From: Microglena sp. YARC
Lineage: Eukaryota > Chlorophyta > Chlorophyceae > Chlamydomonadales > Chlamydomonadaceae
Direction of reading: 5' to 3'
NCBI GenBank assembly: GCA_022414725.1
Contig: CM039462.1
Coordinates: 119,757,077-119,821,076 of the forward strand
Length of the DNA: 64,000 bases
Shown here: positions 54,675-63,229 of the stretch, piece by piece
Numbering within the stretch: position 1 is the stretch's first letter
Layout: every line of letters starts with the position of its first letter
The notes under the pieces: model-generated
The model's input: the letters and a program-made list of their open reading frames with translations, nothing else
Database searches by the model: none
Told to the model about the DNA's origin: nothing
Translations under genes and position numbers: made by a program

Positions 54675-56161
54675 TTATTGTTGCTGTTGCAGCATCATGC
54701 GGATCCTGGGCTTCCGCCACCTCACCAAGCGTCGGATGAGAGCCACGTCGTTTGCGCGTTGGCGCTGCAGCTCCTTGATGCCCTCTATCGCGACCGCGAC
54801 CAAACTTCCGTAGGCAACGGACATGCGCCCGTCGGATCCGACTTGCACGGCCTCGGGCACCACGCTATGCACGTCCTGTGCGATGACCCCGACGTGTCGC
54901 ACACCGGTCGCCTCGTCGATGCGCGTGTAGGTGCATCCGGTGATGTGGCTCAGCTTGTCCAGAGCGTCCAAGATCGGGCGCACGTCGGATTTCACGGACC
55001 GGTCGGAGAGAGCGTACATCTGTTCCGTCGAATATACAGCACCGTTCACGTGGAACGCACAGACCGGCTCTTCCCCCGGAGCTAGGTTGAATCCGACGAA
55101 GTTGCCTACGTGCGACAGCCTGGCTTCGCCAAGCGTGAGGTCACCGCCGACGGTCACGTTGGCCGAGAACGCGCCATTGCCTTGCACGGCCGCTGCGCCG
55201 GCGACTGCGAGGTTGCTTCGCACGGTGACGTCCGAGGCGGATATCGTTTTGCCAAGCAGGACGTCCCCTTGGACGGACACGTTGGAGCCGAAGCGGGAGA
55301 CGTTGGAGGCCATGATGCCTCCGCGGAGCTGCATGTCTCCCCCGACAGAGACGGACGCAATGTCCATTTGCATGTCGTTGTTGATCCAACGGAACGACTG
55401 TGCCCCTTCGGTGTCGTCCGAGGACGCGGCAAATATGGTCGCGCCGTCGTTGTTGAACATGAAGCGCGGTTGACCGTCTAGGGACTGCAACCACACGTCG
55501 TTGGACAGGTTGAACTGCTCCACTGAGTATGCCGGAGTGCCGTCTTCGGAGGGCACGATGGAGGTGCCGGGCAAGGCACTGCTGAGGTCGTGCAGGCGCA
55601 GGGCAAGCAGGTTGCTGAGGTTGTAGTAGGCACCGCGGAGCGCATTGGCCGTCGGAGCCTCGAGAACGGAGGTCGAGCGGTACGAGTCAACCAGGGTGGG
55701 GTAGTACGTGCCCCCCCCCCCCCACCACCTGACACGGAGGCGATGACCACCATGTTGGACAGGGTCGCAAACGCGTTAGTGAGGGCGTTGGCTGTGGGGG
55801 GGATGTAAACGTCATGCGAGGTCCACTCGTCGATCAGGTTTGTGAACATCCCTGCCGTGAGAACCCCACACGACACGCCGTTGCTGTCCAAGCGCAGGCG
55901 TTCGCTGCCCCGCGCCGTTTGGAACGACATGAACGGCTCGGTGAAGGGGACTAGCTTCTTGTCTGATGCGGACATGGACACGCCGTTCCCGTACGACTCC
56001 ACGACGAGCGCCGCGTTCGACCCCCTGTACACCGAGAAAACGCAGTCGTCCCCACCACCCGAGATATCCATGACCACCGACAGGTTGGACGCGTCCGTCT
56101 CTATCATCGGGTTTCTGCCGCGGAGCCGCATATTATACGGCGCGGAGGATCTCGGCGGCAT
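54675..56161 (-). pseudogene. Fibre-like protein with S74 intramolecular chaperone, frameshifted at poly-C
   Basis: Two minus-strand frames form one gene of about 495 codons. The N part (56,161 to about 55,724) contains SNLSVVMDISGGGDD and ends in a glycine run. The C part continues with VLEAPTANALRGAYYNLSNL, repeating PTANALTNAFATLSNM of the N part. Repeated V.V.GDV.L units follow, as in trimeric beta-prism fibres. The last about 110 residues are a peptidase S74 chaperone domain, with LSDRSVKSDVRPI (Ser-Lys dyad region) and HVGVIAQDVHSVVPEAV. The break is at a run of 13 C (55,711-55,723), so it may be a sequencing error. Confidence 0.85.
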
Positions 56162-56275
56162 AATCAAAACCTACTGCGATATTTGCCGATAAAATTGACC
56201 TTCCTACAGCCGCAGCGTGTCTGATCCTGTCTGTTGGCGGAAACCCAAGGTCTCCTCATGAATACAGATTTTCCC

Positions 56276-57460
56276 TCATTCCCCATGGCCGCGAGCGGTG
56301 AGATTGGACATCGCCCTATGGCTGTCTGCGCCATCCTCCTCCTCTTCCAACTCCACAAACGCATACGCGTTCATAAGCGCGGCGTCTTGGATCTTCTCCA
56401 ACGCGCGCTTCGTGATCGGTTTTGGTGCAGCAAGGACTCTCTTCTTCACAGCCGCGTTCCTGATCTCTGCGTCGTACGCGGCCGGGTCTGCTCTGTATCG
56501 CAATACGCCCCCCGTCCACACGGTGTCCAACTGCGCCAGCATTTCTGCCACGAACGCCGTGTCTTGGCGCACCCGGATCGTGGCGCATTTGACGAGGCTC
56601 CACCATTGCGGCCGTGCCTCCGCCCCCTCCTCGCGGGGCACGGCGGTCTCCGCGGTCAACCACTCCGTCAGATCCGCCATGCTTTGCCCGATTCCACCCG
56701 GGGGGTAAGAGTAATGAGCGGGGCGTGTCTCGTCTGCATAACAGACCTCCATAAACACCCCCCTCTCGAAGGCAGGGCCGTCGTGGCTCGACAGGCTCTC
56801 CGCGCATTCGGCCTGGAACTCGCACTCGAAGTAGTCGCACTCCTCCAGGGTGCACACGGCCAGTTGCCCTTGGATCTGGTAATAATACTGCATCGGAATC
56901 TTGCCGTTGATCTTCCGACGCCAAGGGCACTTGATCTCCACCATGACCCCGTCCTCGGTGATGCCGTCCGGCGAGGCGCCCAGGTACGGCACAGCTTGGT
57001 GTCTCAGCAGCCCGAACTCGTGCACCGTGACGTCGGCGTTGAGCCGGGAATACAGGGCGCATGCCACGGGCTCGAACATGATGCCCCACCGGAGCGGTGG
57101 CAGCGACGCGTTGAACGTGGACGGCTCGTTCCCGCACTTTTTCTCGAAGAACTGCTTCTGCGTCCCAAACTTTGCACACCCTAACGCCTGCGCGATGTCG
57201 CTGGCGGTCACCATGGTCATGCGGGCGTCGTACCATTCCGGGGTGCGCTGCGTGATGCCGGGGTCCTGCATGAGGGTGCGCAAGCGGCTTCGAGCCGCCT
57301 CCACACGCTCCCTACGTTCGTGCACAGCCGTCGGGGGGACGGCACGGCCCAGCACGGAGGACAACAGCGTGGGCAACGCATCATCAGACACGGTGCGGGC
57401 CCGGAGCATACGATCGATGGCAGCATCAAGAGAGACGTTGTCAGAGGGCGCTAGCAACAT
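56276..57460 (-). CDS. YqaJ-like viral recombinase/exonuclease
   Basis: 394 residues from ATG 57,460. The lambda-exonuclease/YqaJ fold is recognised by QRTPEWYDARMTMVTASDIA, GIMFEPVACALYSR, the catalytic block GASPDGITEDGVMVEIKCPW (Asp, Glu-x-Lys of the PD-(D/E)XK site) and MQYYYQIQGQLAVC. Such enzymes resect DNA ends for recombination during viral replication and concatemer handling. N- and C-terminal extensions are not recognised. It is separated by about 115 bp from the S74 gene downstream on the same strand. Confidence 0.88.
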   Translation of the reverse strand: MLLAPSDNVSLDAAIDRMLRARTVSDDALPTLLSSVLGRAVPPTAVHERRERVEAARSRLRTLMQDPGITQRTPEWYDARMTMVTASDIAQALGCAKFGTQKQFFEKKCGNEPSTFNASLPPLRWGIMFEPVACALYSRLNADVTVHEFGLLRHQAVPYLGASPDGITEDGVMVEIKCPWRRKINGKIPMQYYYQIQGQLAVCTLEECDYFECEFQAECAESLSSHDGPAFERGVFMEVCYADETRPAHYSYPPGGIGQSMADLTEWLTAETAVPREEGAEARPQWWSLVKCATIRVRQDTAFVAEMLAQLDTVWTGGVLRYRADPAAYDAEIRNAAVKKRVLAAPKPITKRALEKIQDAALMNAYAFVELEEEEDGADSHRAMSNLTARGHGE

Positions 57461-57462
57461 GG

Positions 57463-57500
57463 TTGCGGTTGCGGTTGCGGTTGCGGTTGCGGTTGCGGTG
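57463..57500. repeat. (GGTTGC)n hexamer array upstream of YqaJ gene
   Basis: Six tandem copies of GGTTGC lie immediately before the ATG of the minus-strand exonuclease gene, so they form its 5' leader. No TTGTCTAAC element is present there. Confidence 0.9.
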
Positions 57501-57540
57501 CTTTACCCATCATATTCAAGTCATCCTTAAGCAGTTGAAG

Positions 57541-57714
57541 CAGTTGGCAAATAACAATAACAATAACAATAACCCCAAAAAACTGTCACGCGATGACCCA
57601 GGGGCACGCCTCACCTCATTTTAGGGTTAATCGATGAATAGTGAGCTGTGGGGTTGTTTGAGAACATGCTGAGGACATAGACACGCGTCGAGCCTTCGGT
57701 CCTAAGGGCACCCT
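57541..57714. other. Intergenic spacer with (AATAAC)n
   Basis: A short AATAAC array (about 57,549-57,573) and no recognisable gene. The end nearest the dUTPase gene holds a small hairpin. Confidence 0.5.
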
Positions 57715-57718
57715 TTAT
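57703..57718 (-). terminator. Small hairpin at the dUTPase stop codon
   Basis: On the minus strand TAAAGGG-TG-CCCTTA includes the TAA stop in its left arm. It is like the stop-overlapping hairpin of the poly(A) polymerase gene but shorter. Confidence 0.35.
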
Positions 57719-58152
57719 CGTCCCGTACTTCCGAACCCGCCCTCCCCGCGCGTTGTCTCGTCCAGCGTGTCCACCACCACCACGTCGGGCGTGCGGATGA
57801 CCTCCAGCACCAGCTGAGCAATCCGGTCACCGATCTCGACCTTGAGGCAATCCGTCGATGAATGGTTGAACAACAGCACCTTCACGGGACCGCGGTAATC
57901 CTCGTCGATCACGCCTGCACCCACGTGGACCCCGCGCACTGCGAGTCCGGATCTTGGTGCGACTCGTCCGTACGTCCCTGCAGGGATCGCGATCGCGATG
58001 CCAGTGTCCACAAGACCCCACGATGACGGCATCACAGTCACTGCCTCGCACGCATGCATGTCGTACCCGGCAGCACCTGGCGTCTTGCGTTCAGGAGCTC
58101 GTGCCCTGTCATTGAGGAGTTGCACGCGGAGGCGCTCATTGTTGGTCGTCAT
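57715..58152 (-). CDS. dut: dUTPase
   Basis: A complete 145-residue trimeric dUTPase with all five motifs: AGYDMHA (1), PRSGLAV (2), [13 protein letters not shown] with the catalytic Asp (3), [10 protein letters not shown] (4) and [10 protein letters not shown] (5). It hydrolyses dUTP to dUMP and diphosphate, keeping uracil out of viral DNA and supplying dUMP. Length is standard. The upstream region has TATATAA about 40 nt before the ATG. No damage is visible, so this is a good candidate to test for expression. Confidence 0.97.
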   Translation of the reverse strand: MTTNNERLRVQLLNDRARAPERKTPGAAGYDMHACEAVTVMPSSWGLVDTGIAIAIPAGTYGRVAPRSGLAVRGVHVGAGVIDEDYRGPVKVLLFNHSSTDCLKVEIGDRIAQLVLEVIRTPDVVVVDTLDETTRGEGGFGSTGR

Positions 58153-58545
58153 GTTTTATTTGTAAGGAAATGCATCTGATTTGCTTTATATAGTTGTACA
58201 TTGCTGACGATGATGGTGCATGATGGTGCAACTATGACCGTGCTTTTCGGCCGAATGTTTAGCAAGCCCGGATACGGCGTTGTTGCTGTCAAAGGCGGGC
58301 GCCCCACAAAAGCTCATTGTGGTCGGATCAGATCTACCAGTTCAAGTTCATCATGGGGAATAGCGGCATTCCTTAGCACCTGCTACGTTGCAAAAAAACA
58401 AGGCGGCCACGCGTGAAAGGGATCGACCCTTCGGAACTCCAGGATGTCACGTCATTCCCGGTGAGATCATGACTACGCCCCTGCTCCTGCCCTGCTCATA
58501 CTTTATGCGCAGGGGCATAAAGCCCAAATCAGAGAGCTGCTGTCG
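58153..58545. other. Intergenic region between dUTPase and Skp1
   Basis: About 390 bp between divergently transcribed genes. Short open frames here have no recognisable similarity. It probably holds the promoters of both. Confidence 0.5.
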
Positions 58546-59004
58546 ATGGACGATGGTCTCAGGGTGGCCGTTGGAAAACCAGCGGAGGAGTTTGTCGTGA
58601 GCCGCAGCCTGTGTCGCATGTCTAACACGCTACATGAGCTAGTGCAGTGCGTCGATGGTACAAACCTCGCCGTCGTGCCGTTGCCGGGCATCACGGCCGA
58701 GGTGTTTGCCAAGGTGGCCGGGTACTGTGAGCGCCTTGACGCGGGGGTGCGCATGGTGGACGAGCTGGCGGCCGAGTACGATGCGGCACCGCGGGATGCC
58801 GCACGGATGGCCGTTTTGTTCGACGTGATCAAGGCAGCCGACTATCTCGACATCCAGCCCCTCGTGGAAGATGCGTGCCAGGTGGTCGCGAACATGATTC
58901 AAGGCCGAAGCCCGGAAGATATCCGCGAGATGTTCGGCATCAGCAACGACCTGAGCCCAGAAGAAGAGGCCGCCATCGAACATGAGAACCGTTGGGCGTT
59001 CTAA
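58546..59004 (+). CDS. Skp1-like protein
   Basis: 152 residues, full length for Skp1 (about 160). The N-terminal half is a BTB/POZ-like fold, poorly conserved. The C-terminal half is unmistakable: LFDVIKAADYLDIQPLVEDA, VVANMIQGRSPEDIREMFGI, SNDLSPEEEAAIEHENRWAF. This corresponds to the F-box-binding helices and conserved tail of eukaryotic Skp1. It links F-box proteins to cullin in SCF ubiquitin ligases. A viral copy would plausibly redirect host protein turnover. It is intronless, in keeping with viral residence. Confidence 0.93.
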   Translation: MDDGLRVAVGKPAEEFVVSRSLCRMSNTLHELVQCVDGTNLAVVPLPGITAEVFAKVAGYCERLDAGVRMVDELAAEYDAAPRDAARMAVLFDVIKAADYLDIQPLVEDACQVVANMIQGRSPEDIREMFGISNDLSPEEEAAIEHENRWAF

Positions 59005-59036
59005 CTTTTTTTCCCGTGCTCCCTCCAGTAAGCGGC

Positions 59037-59585
59037 ATGGATGGCACCGCATCTCTGATCATCGTGCTGTTGGTCCTAGTAGTCGTGCAACTCGCGTGGT
59101 TGTCGTCTCTTAAGCAGACCATGGAGTGCGCCAAAAAGGCGCTCGCGGCAGTGGGTACGCCGTCGTCCTCTTCTCGACACAGATTCGGTATGGGCCTCGC
59201 GATCCGAGTCTACGACGTCATCTGGGACGTAACCGCGCGCGACAAGGCCGACAGCAGGTCCGACGCGTTCAACGTGGTGCTGCTCGACACGCCGGACGCG
59301 CACGTCATTTACAAGGACATCAGTGACGGCACCATCGGGCAAATCATCGTCGACAAGACCTTTATGGACGTGGTTAGCGCGGACACGCTTTCGGAAAGGC
59401 AAGTGCGCATCGTTGCCAAGTACGGCTCGAAAGGGGGCATGGTATACGGCGTAGACCTGCACTTGCCGTCCTCCGGGCTCCCGCGCCAGTACCTCGCGGA
59501 TGGGACCTCGAAGCAGCACCCCATGATTACTTCCATCATCGGGCTTCCGAAGCGGCATACTCCCAAGAAGAGAGAAGCGAGATAA
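59037..59585 (+). CDS. Single-TM membrane protein, unknown family
   Basis: 182 residues from ATG 59,037. One N-terminal TM helix (LIIVLLVLVVVQLAWL) precedes a soluble domain of about 140 residues rich in beta-strand-like alternation (IRVYDVIWDVTARD, AFNVVLLDTPDAHVIYKD, VRIVAKYGSKGGMVYGVDLH) and a basic tail (RHTPKKREAR). It follows Skp1 by 32 bp on the same strand. No family is recognised; likely a virion or envelope-associated protein. Confidence 0.7.
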   Translation: MDGTASLIIVLLVLVVVQLAWLSSLKQTMECAKKALAAVGTPSSSSRHRFGMGLAIRVYDVIWDVTARDKADSRSDAFNVVLLDTPDAHVIYKDISDGTIGQIIVDKTFMDVVSADTLSERQVRIVAKYGSKGGMVYGVDLHLPSSGLPRQYLADGTSKQHPMITSIIGLPKRHTPKKREAR

Positions 59586-59607
59586 AAAAATTCCTAATGG
59601 AAGTGGG

Positions 59608-59712
59608 ATGTTGCATGCGACGTCCATGATAGGTCTCGTGGCCTTGGGCTTTCTGGCCTTGTTCGCGGTGTTCTTCTGTTCGGTATGCAAGACGTCTGCG
59701 TGCAAGGGATGA
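59608..59712 (+). CDS. 34-residue TM miniprotein
   Basis: A tiny frame starting MLHATSMIGLVALG, with a hydrophobic stretch of about 18 residues and a Cys/Lys-rich tail (CSVCKTSACKG) ending in TGA. It lies 22 bp after the stop of the preceding membrane protein on the same strand. Small single-TM proteins are common in giant-virus virions. Support is composition and position only. Confidence 0.45.
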   Translation: MLHATSMIGLVALGFLALFAVFFCSVCKTSACKG

Positions 59713-59782
59713 GTCCTTGCGTCGAGAATGGTTTAGGGTTGAGGATTTGCCGTTTTATCTTGTTCATTTTTGTAAAGACTCG

Positions 59783-61030
59783 TCAGCTCCGCAGGCGTTC
59801 GAACTCGTCCATCTCAAACGCGTAGTCCGGCTTTTGTTGGAGCTCGCAGCACTCCGCAGAGGCGGCGTCGGGGCACCCGTGACACAGCGGCTTAGCGTCC
59901 TTTTGGAAGTTGCGATACCCCGCGCGCTTCATCCCGACCGGCAGCTCGCAGTAGCCTGCCACGCAACCGCCACGGTAGTTGCGATACGTGCGGTTCGCTT
60001 GGAAGAAGGGGCAGTCGGTGTTCGTCTCGCACGGCCTGTCCCATATGCCACCCCGCGTGGTGCACAGCTCGCGGACCGGGATGAGGGGGTCGACAGAGCA
60101 CAGCGCCAAGGGGTGGAACTTCTCGGCGGCGTCGACGTCGGGGTCCGCAATAGTGCGGACCAGGATTCGTTTGCTTTCGACGTCCACAGCCTCCACCGTG
60201 CCGACCTTGGCGGTCATCATCGCGACCTTGTCCCCGATCAGCAGCCGCAAGGGCGCGACGGAGTCTGCCGGGATCCACACGCGCCACATGCCGTCCGTGC
60301 CTGCCCTTGCCTTGTCGAAGCTCATGGTACTGTCCGATCGGACCGGGGCCGGTGAGTTTAACACTGAGGCACCTGGGTCGGCTGCCGTGACGAAGTAATC
60401 CCCGTTCTCTTCCGGACGGACTTGTGCGGTGAGCCGCACACGGTCGTTCACACGCACAGGGACGCCGTCGATCCGCAACGACGCGATTCGCATGGTGCGC
60501 ATGGTGCGGCTCGGGCCGTGGTACTCGACGAAGCCATGCACGTTTCGGGACGGCACGATCCGACCTTCAACCGAGGGATACGGAGATGAGGGTGCATCAG
60601 CAAACTGTTCCAAGATGGAGGCTTCGGGCCGCCCGACGCGCAGGCCGCCATCCGAGTTGGCGGCGCTGCGACTGGCAGCACGAACGCTGGTGGCGTTCAA
60701 GATGGTCCATGTCGCGTCCATGAACGGAAGGCCACGCATCGCGTACAGGTTGTTTTTCGCGTACGCGCCGGGCTCGACGGACAGGATCGCCTCGAACAGC
60801 CGCGACAAGAGCGGGCGGCTGGTGCCCTGCTCATTCCCTGCGATGATCACTGGGGCGCACATGAGCGACGAAACACGGCCCACCATGAGCATTTTGGGAA
60901 AGAGTGCGACGACGTCGACGTTCTCCCGGGACAGCAGGGGCGAGATGGTGCGCAAGCGGTGGGCGTCGAGTGCGTCCGCGGTATCGTCGTATCCAAGAAG
61001 TTGCACGCCAAGAGCCGCGACCTGGGACAT
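59783..61030 (-). CDS. Conserved giant-virus protein with Cys-rich C-terminus
   Basis: About 415 residues from ATG 61,030. The first 300 residues mix a helical region with a beta-rich part (RVNDRVRLTAQVRPEENGDY, LRLLIGDKVAMMTAKVGTVE). The C-terminal 110 residues hold about ten cysteines in an ordered pattern: ELCTTRGGIWDRPCETNTDC, PFFQANRTYRNYRGGCVAGY, CELPVGMKRAGYRNF, CHGCP and CCEL. This GG.WD.PC....CPF..N..Y.N..GGC block is, to my recollection, shared by proteins of several algal giant viruses, function unknown. Disulfide-stabilised, so probably virion-associated. Confidence 0.7.
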   Translation of the reverse strand: MSQVAALGVQLLGYDDTADALDAHRLRTISPLLSRENVDVVALFPKMLMVGRVSSLMCAPVIIAGNEQGTSRPLLSRLFEAILSVEPGAYAKNNLYAMRGLPFMDATWTILNATSVRAASRSAANSDGGLRVGRPEASILEQFADAPSSPYPSVEGRIVPSRNVHGFVEYHGPSRTMRTMRIASLRIDGVPVRVNDRVRLTAQVRPEENGDYFVTAADPGASVLNSPAPVRSDSTMSFDKARAGTDGMWRVWIPADSVAPLRLLIGDKVAMMTAKVGTVEAVDVESKRILVRTIADPDVDAAEKFHPLALCSVDPLIPVRELCTTRGGIWDRPCETNTDCPFFQANRTYRNYRGGCVAGYCELPVGMKRAGYRNFQKDAKPLCHGCPDAASAECCELQQKPDYAFEMDEFERLRS

Positions 61031-61107
61031 TAAGCCCGAACCAGCTGAGCTCCACAATGCGACAGCTGTCGCTGGCGTGTTTGAACTCAGTATACCGGGG
61101 ACGTTTT

Positions 61108-61539
61108 TCAGCGCGAGCCCGACAGCAAGACTGCCGCCTTTTCTTTGTTTTCTTTCTTTCCCGTCGCCTCCTGCGTCAAAGACAGAGTCACTGGGTCCGT
61201 GGTGCGCATGCGTCCTTCGCCGCCGCCGCCAATACGGATGCCGGCGTCGCGCAGGGGAATTATCGCGGCTCGGACGGTCGGCGGGATGCGCGCTGTGTCC
61301 GTTTCCGCGACGTCCAGGCGGTCCTTCGACCGGACGAGCAGCACGGAGAGGTACGGCCTTCCGTGGACGGTCGGCGCCGGGATCATGGCAGTCTCGAACC
61401 CTTCACGGCTGCGGCACCGGCTGCGAATCGGCTGCGCCAGGACCACGAGGAGGAGCACTATGACCGTGGCTGCGACCACCGCGTTGACCGTCGACGGGCC
61501 ATTTACACTTGCATGCGAAATGAAAGCGCCCCCCCCCAA
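61108..61539 (-). CDS. Single-TM protein with REGF motif, start uncertain
   Basis: The frame is open from 61,539 but has no ATG before the TM helix (NAVVAATVIVLLLVVLA). An ATG at 61,502 is one base out of frame. The TM is followed by SREGFETAM, then a short soluble domain of about 95 residues (HGRPYLSVLLVRSKDRLDV). A TTGTCTAACC element lies just upstream. Either the start was lost by a one-base change near 61,500 or the poly-C run near 61,529-61,537 is miscounted. The family is unknown. Confidence 0.6.
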   Translation of the reverse strand: MGGGAFISHASVNGPSTVNAVVAATVIVLLLVVLAQPIRSRCRSREGFETAMIPAPTVHGRPYLSVLLVRSKDRLDVAETDTARIPPTVRAAIIPLRDAGIRIGGGGEGRMRTTDPVTLSLTQEATGKKENKEKAAVLLSGSR

Positions 61540-61543
61540 CCAC

Positions 61544-61553
61544 GGTTAGACAA
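61544..61553 (-). promoter_or_regulatory. TTGTCTAACC element
   Basis: Minus-strand TTGTCTAACC followed by GTGGTTGGGGGG. The longer block, including the G-run, recurs in altered form at 63,193-63,218. It is about 42 nt from the candidate ATG at 61,502. Confidence 0.5.
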
Positions 61554-61639
61554 TCTCACCGTTATTCATGGGGAAACCTTTGGGTTTTTTAGCAATGAGC
61601 TCCTGGTATCCGCCATTCTAACCCACCCCCCTACACAGC

Positions 61640-62212
61640 TCACTCGAGGGGCCTGCGGTTGAGGTCGCCCTCGATGGTCGCGTTGTTCCAGATGCTGACC
61701 TTGTAACGCGGGTTGGTCGGCTCGGAGCGCAGGTCGTGGCTGGCGTTCCGCAGGCTCTGCCCCTGTGTGTTGACACCGACGTGGTGCCCCGCCGACAAGT
61801 AGTTCACGTCCTTGACATCGCCTTGTCCGGCGGGGTTTGCCTGCGACCACTTGGTGTTTGCTGCATCCTTTGGCAACAGCTCTTCCGGGGATGCTGAGTC
61901 CTGCGGGAAGCCGTCCCTGGGCCTGGCACCGCCCTCGATCGGGCCAGCCGGAAGGTACTGCTCATTACCCTTGGGCTCGATGGCAGCTGGGGCAAAGACG
62001 GCAGGCGATCCCCGGCCTGACGCGAACGCCTGCGGGGGCTGCGTGGGCACGTCACCGATAAGAGGGCGCATGTATATCGGTGCGGGTTGGGGTGATGTGG
62101 AGAAGCGCTCGGCTTTCGATCGGTTGTAGTATGTCAGCATGGCAAACAGCACGAGCGCAGCCAAGATAACAAGCAACAACCGTATCGCCATGCTATTGTT
62201 CTTAGTCGCCAT
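61640..62212 (-). CDS. Virion-type membrane protein with conserved C-terminal signature
   Basis: 190 residues. TM helix near the start (IRLLLVILAALVLFAMLTYY), then RSKAERFSTS, a proline-rich linker, and a conserved tail: EELLPKD, GDVKDVNYLSAGHHVGVNTQ, SLRNASHDLRSEPTNPRY, WNNATIEGDLNRRPLE. The tail matches, from memory, a signature widespread in NCLDV virion proteins (LRNAN..LRSEP.NP...W..STI..D..RRPLE), as in iridoviruses and phycodnaviruses. Likely a minor structural protein linking capsid and inner membrane. The exact family name would need a profile search. Confidence 0.75.
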   Translation of the reverse strand: MATKNNSMAIRLLLVILAALVLFAMLTYYNRSKAERFSTSPQPAPIYMRPLIGDVPTQPPQAFASGRGSPAVFAPAAIEPKGNEQYLPAGPIEGGARPRDGFPQDSASPEELLPKDAANTKWSQANPAGQGDVKDVNYLSAGHHVGVNTQGQSLRNASHDLRSEPTNPRYKVSIWNNATIEGDLNRRPLE

Positions 62213-62298
62213 CGATAGGTCGCCGGGCAGTTAGATGTATTAGTCTGGCGGAAAAAAAACACGGTGGCCACGACGCGTGTGCAGCCTACCTACCACTG

Positions 62299-63159
62299 TC
62301 ACGCGTGTTGTTGCATGTTGTTTCCCATGTTGTTTCCCATGTTGTTTCCCAGGTCTCCCATGTTGGCCATGATTGACTCGCACTCCTCCAATGTGCGCAT
62401 ATCGTCCACTGGCGACGCGTCCAACGTGTCGATCAAGCCGCGCACGTCTTCCAGGCGCACCTCGCACTGACTCCCCATGGAGCACAGTTGTTTCCGCAGA
62501 GTCTGCCTGAACTCCGCACACTCCTCCATGCTAGGACCGTCGTCACCACCCTCCTCGTCGTCGTTCCCCTCGTCCTCGTCCGCATCCAAGAAGCGGCACG
62601 TTGCGTTCTTGGCCAACAGAGCCACAGACGGCGTCGCGGATACGAGCTTCCACACCGGCGTAAAGTATTGGCGCCTGAATTGGACACCAATGAGTTGCAG
62701 CGTCATGTAGACAGAGTGCCCCCCTTGCACGGACGACGCAGGCTTGCCTTCCAATACGAAGCGAGCCAGAACTCCGCGCTTCAGATCGGTGGCGCTGTTG
62801 CCACGGTAGTACTCCTCCACGAGGTCGGCGTTCATCTTGTGCAGGAACCAGGCATCTATGTTGGCCTTGGCAATCCCGAGGATGTGCTTGTCGAGCGCCA
62901 TGAGCATGGCCAGCACCGTCTTGCATGCGCTTGCGATCACGGTGGGCGCGTTCTTGCGGCTCTCCCGAACCTTCACCACCTCGCATCCCGCGATGTTGAT
63001 GCGGAGGGCCGACCTTCCCGGCATCATGTATGCGCGCGCTATGCACGCCTCCCCGCTTTCTCCGACGTCCCTCGGGGGCGCGAAGCGGAGGGCATCAAAG
63101 TCAGTGTCGACGTGCGGCTTTCCCGGTCCTACAGATATTTCGACGCACTTGGCCGACAT
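62299..63159 (-). CDS. Unknown protein with acidic linker and NNMG repeats
   Basis: 286 residues from ATG 63,159. It has a mixed alpha/beta N-terminal domain (RSALRINIAGCEVVKVRES, ANIDAWFLHKMNADLVEEYY, LQLIGVQFRRQYFTPVWKLV), an acidic linker (DADEDEGNDDEEGGDDG), a Cys-containing helical segment and a tail of GNNMGNNMGNNM encoded by a 12-bp tandem repeat. A GGTTGGACAT element lies 50 nt upstream of the ATG. I do not recognise the family. Confidence 0.65.
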   Translation of the reverse strand: MSAKCVEISVGPGKPHVDTDFDALRFAPPRDVGESGEACIARAYMMPGRSALRINIAGCEVVKVRESRKNAPTVIASACKTVLAMLMALDKHILGIAKANIDAWFLHKMNADLVEEYYRGNSATDLKRGVLARFVLEGKPASSVQGGHSVYMTLQLIGVQFRRQYFTPVWKLVSATPSVALLAKNATCRFLDADEDEGNDDEEGGDDGPSMEECAEFRQTLRKQLCSMGSQCEVRLEDVRGLIDTLDASPVDDMRTLEECESIMANMGDLGNNMGNNMGNNMQQHA

Positions 63160-63208
63160 GAGAGTATATGGAACTCCGGTGGAAGCAAAAAAAACGCCCC
63201 CCCAACGC

Positions 63209-63218
63209 GGTTGGACAT
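63209..63218 (-). promoter_or_regulatory. Variant TTGTCTAAC-type element
   Basis: Minus strand ATGTCCAACC, two bases off the consensus, followed by GCGTTGGGGGGG as at 61.5 kb. It ends 50 nt before the ATG at 63,159. Confidence 0.4.
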
Positions 63219-63229
63219 GGGCCTTCACT

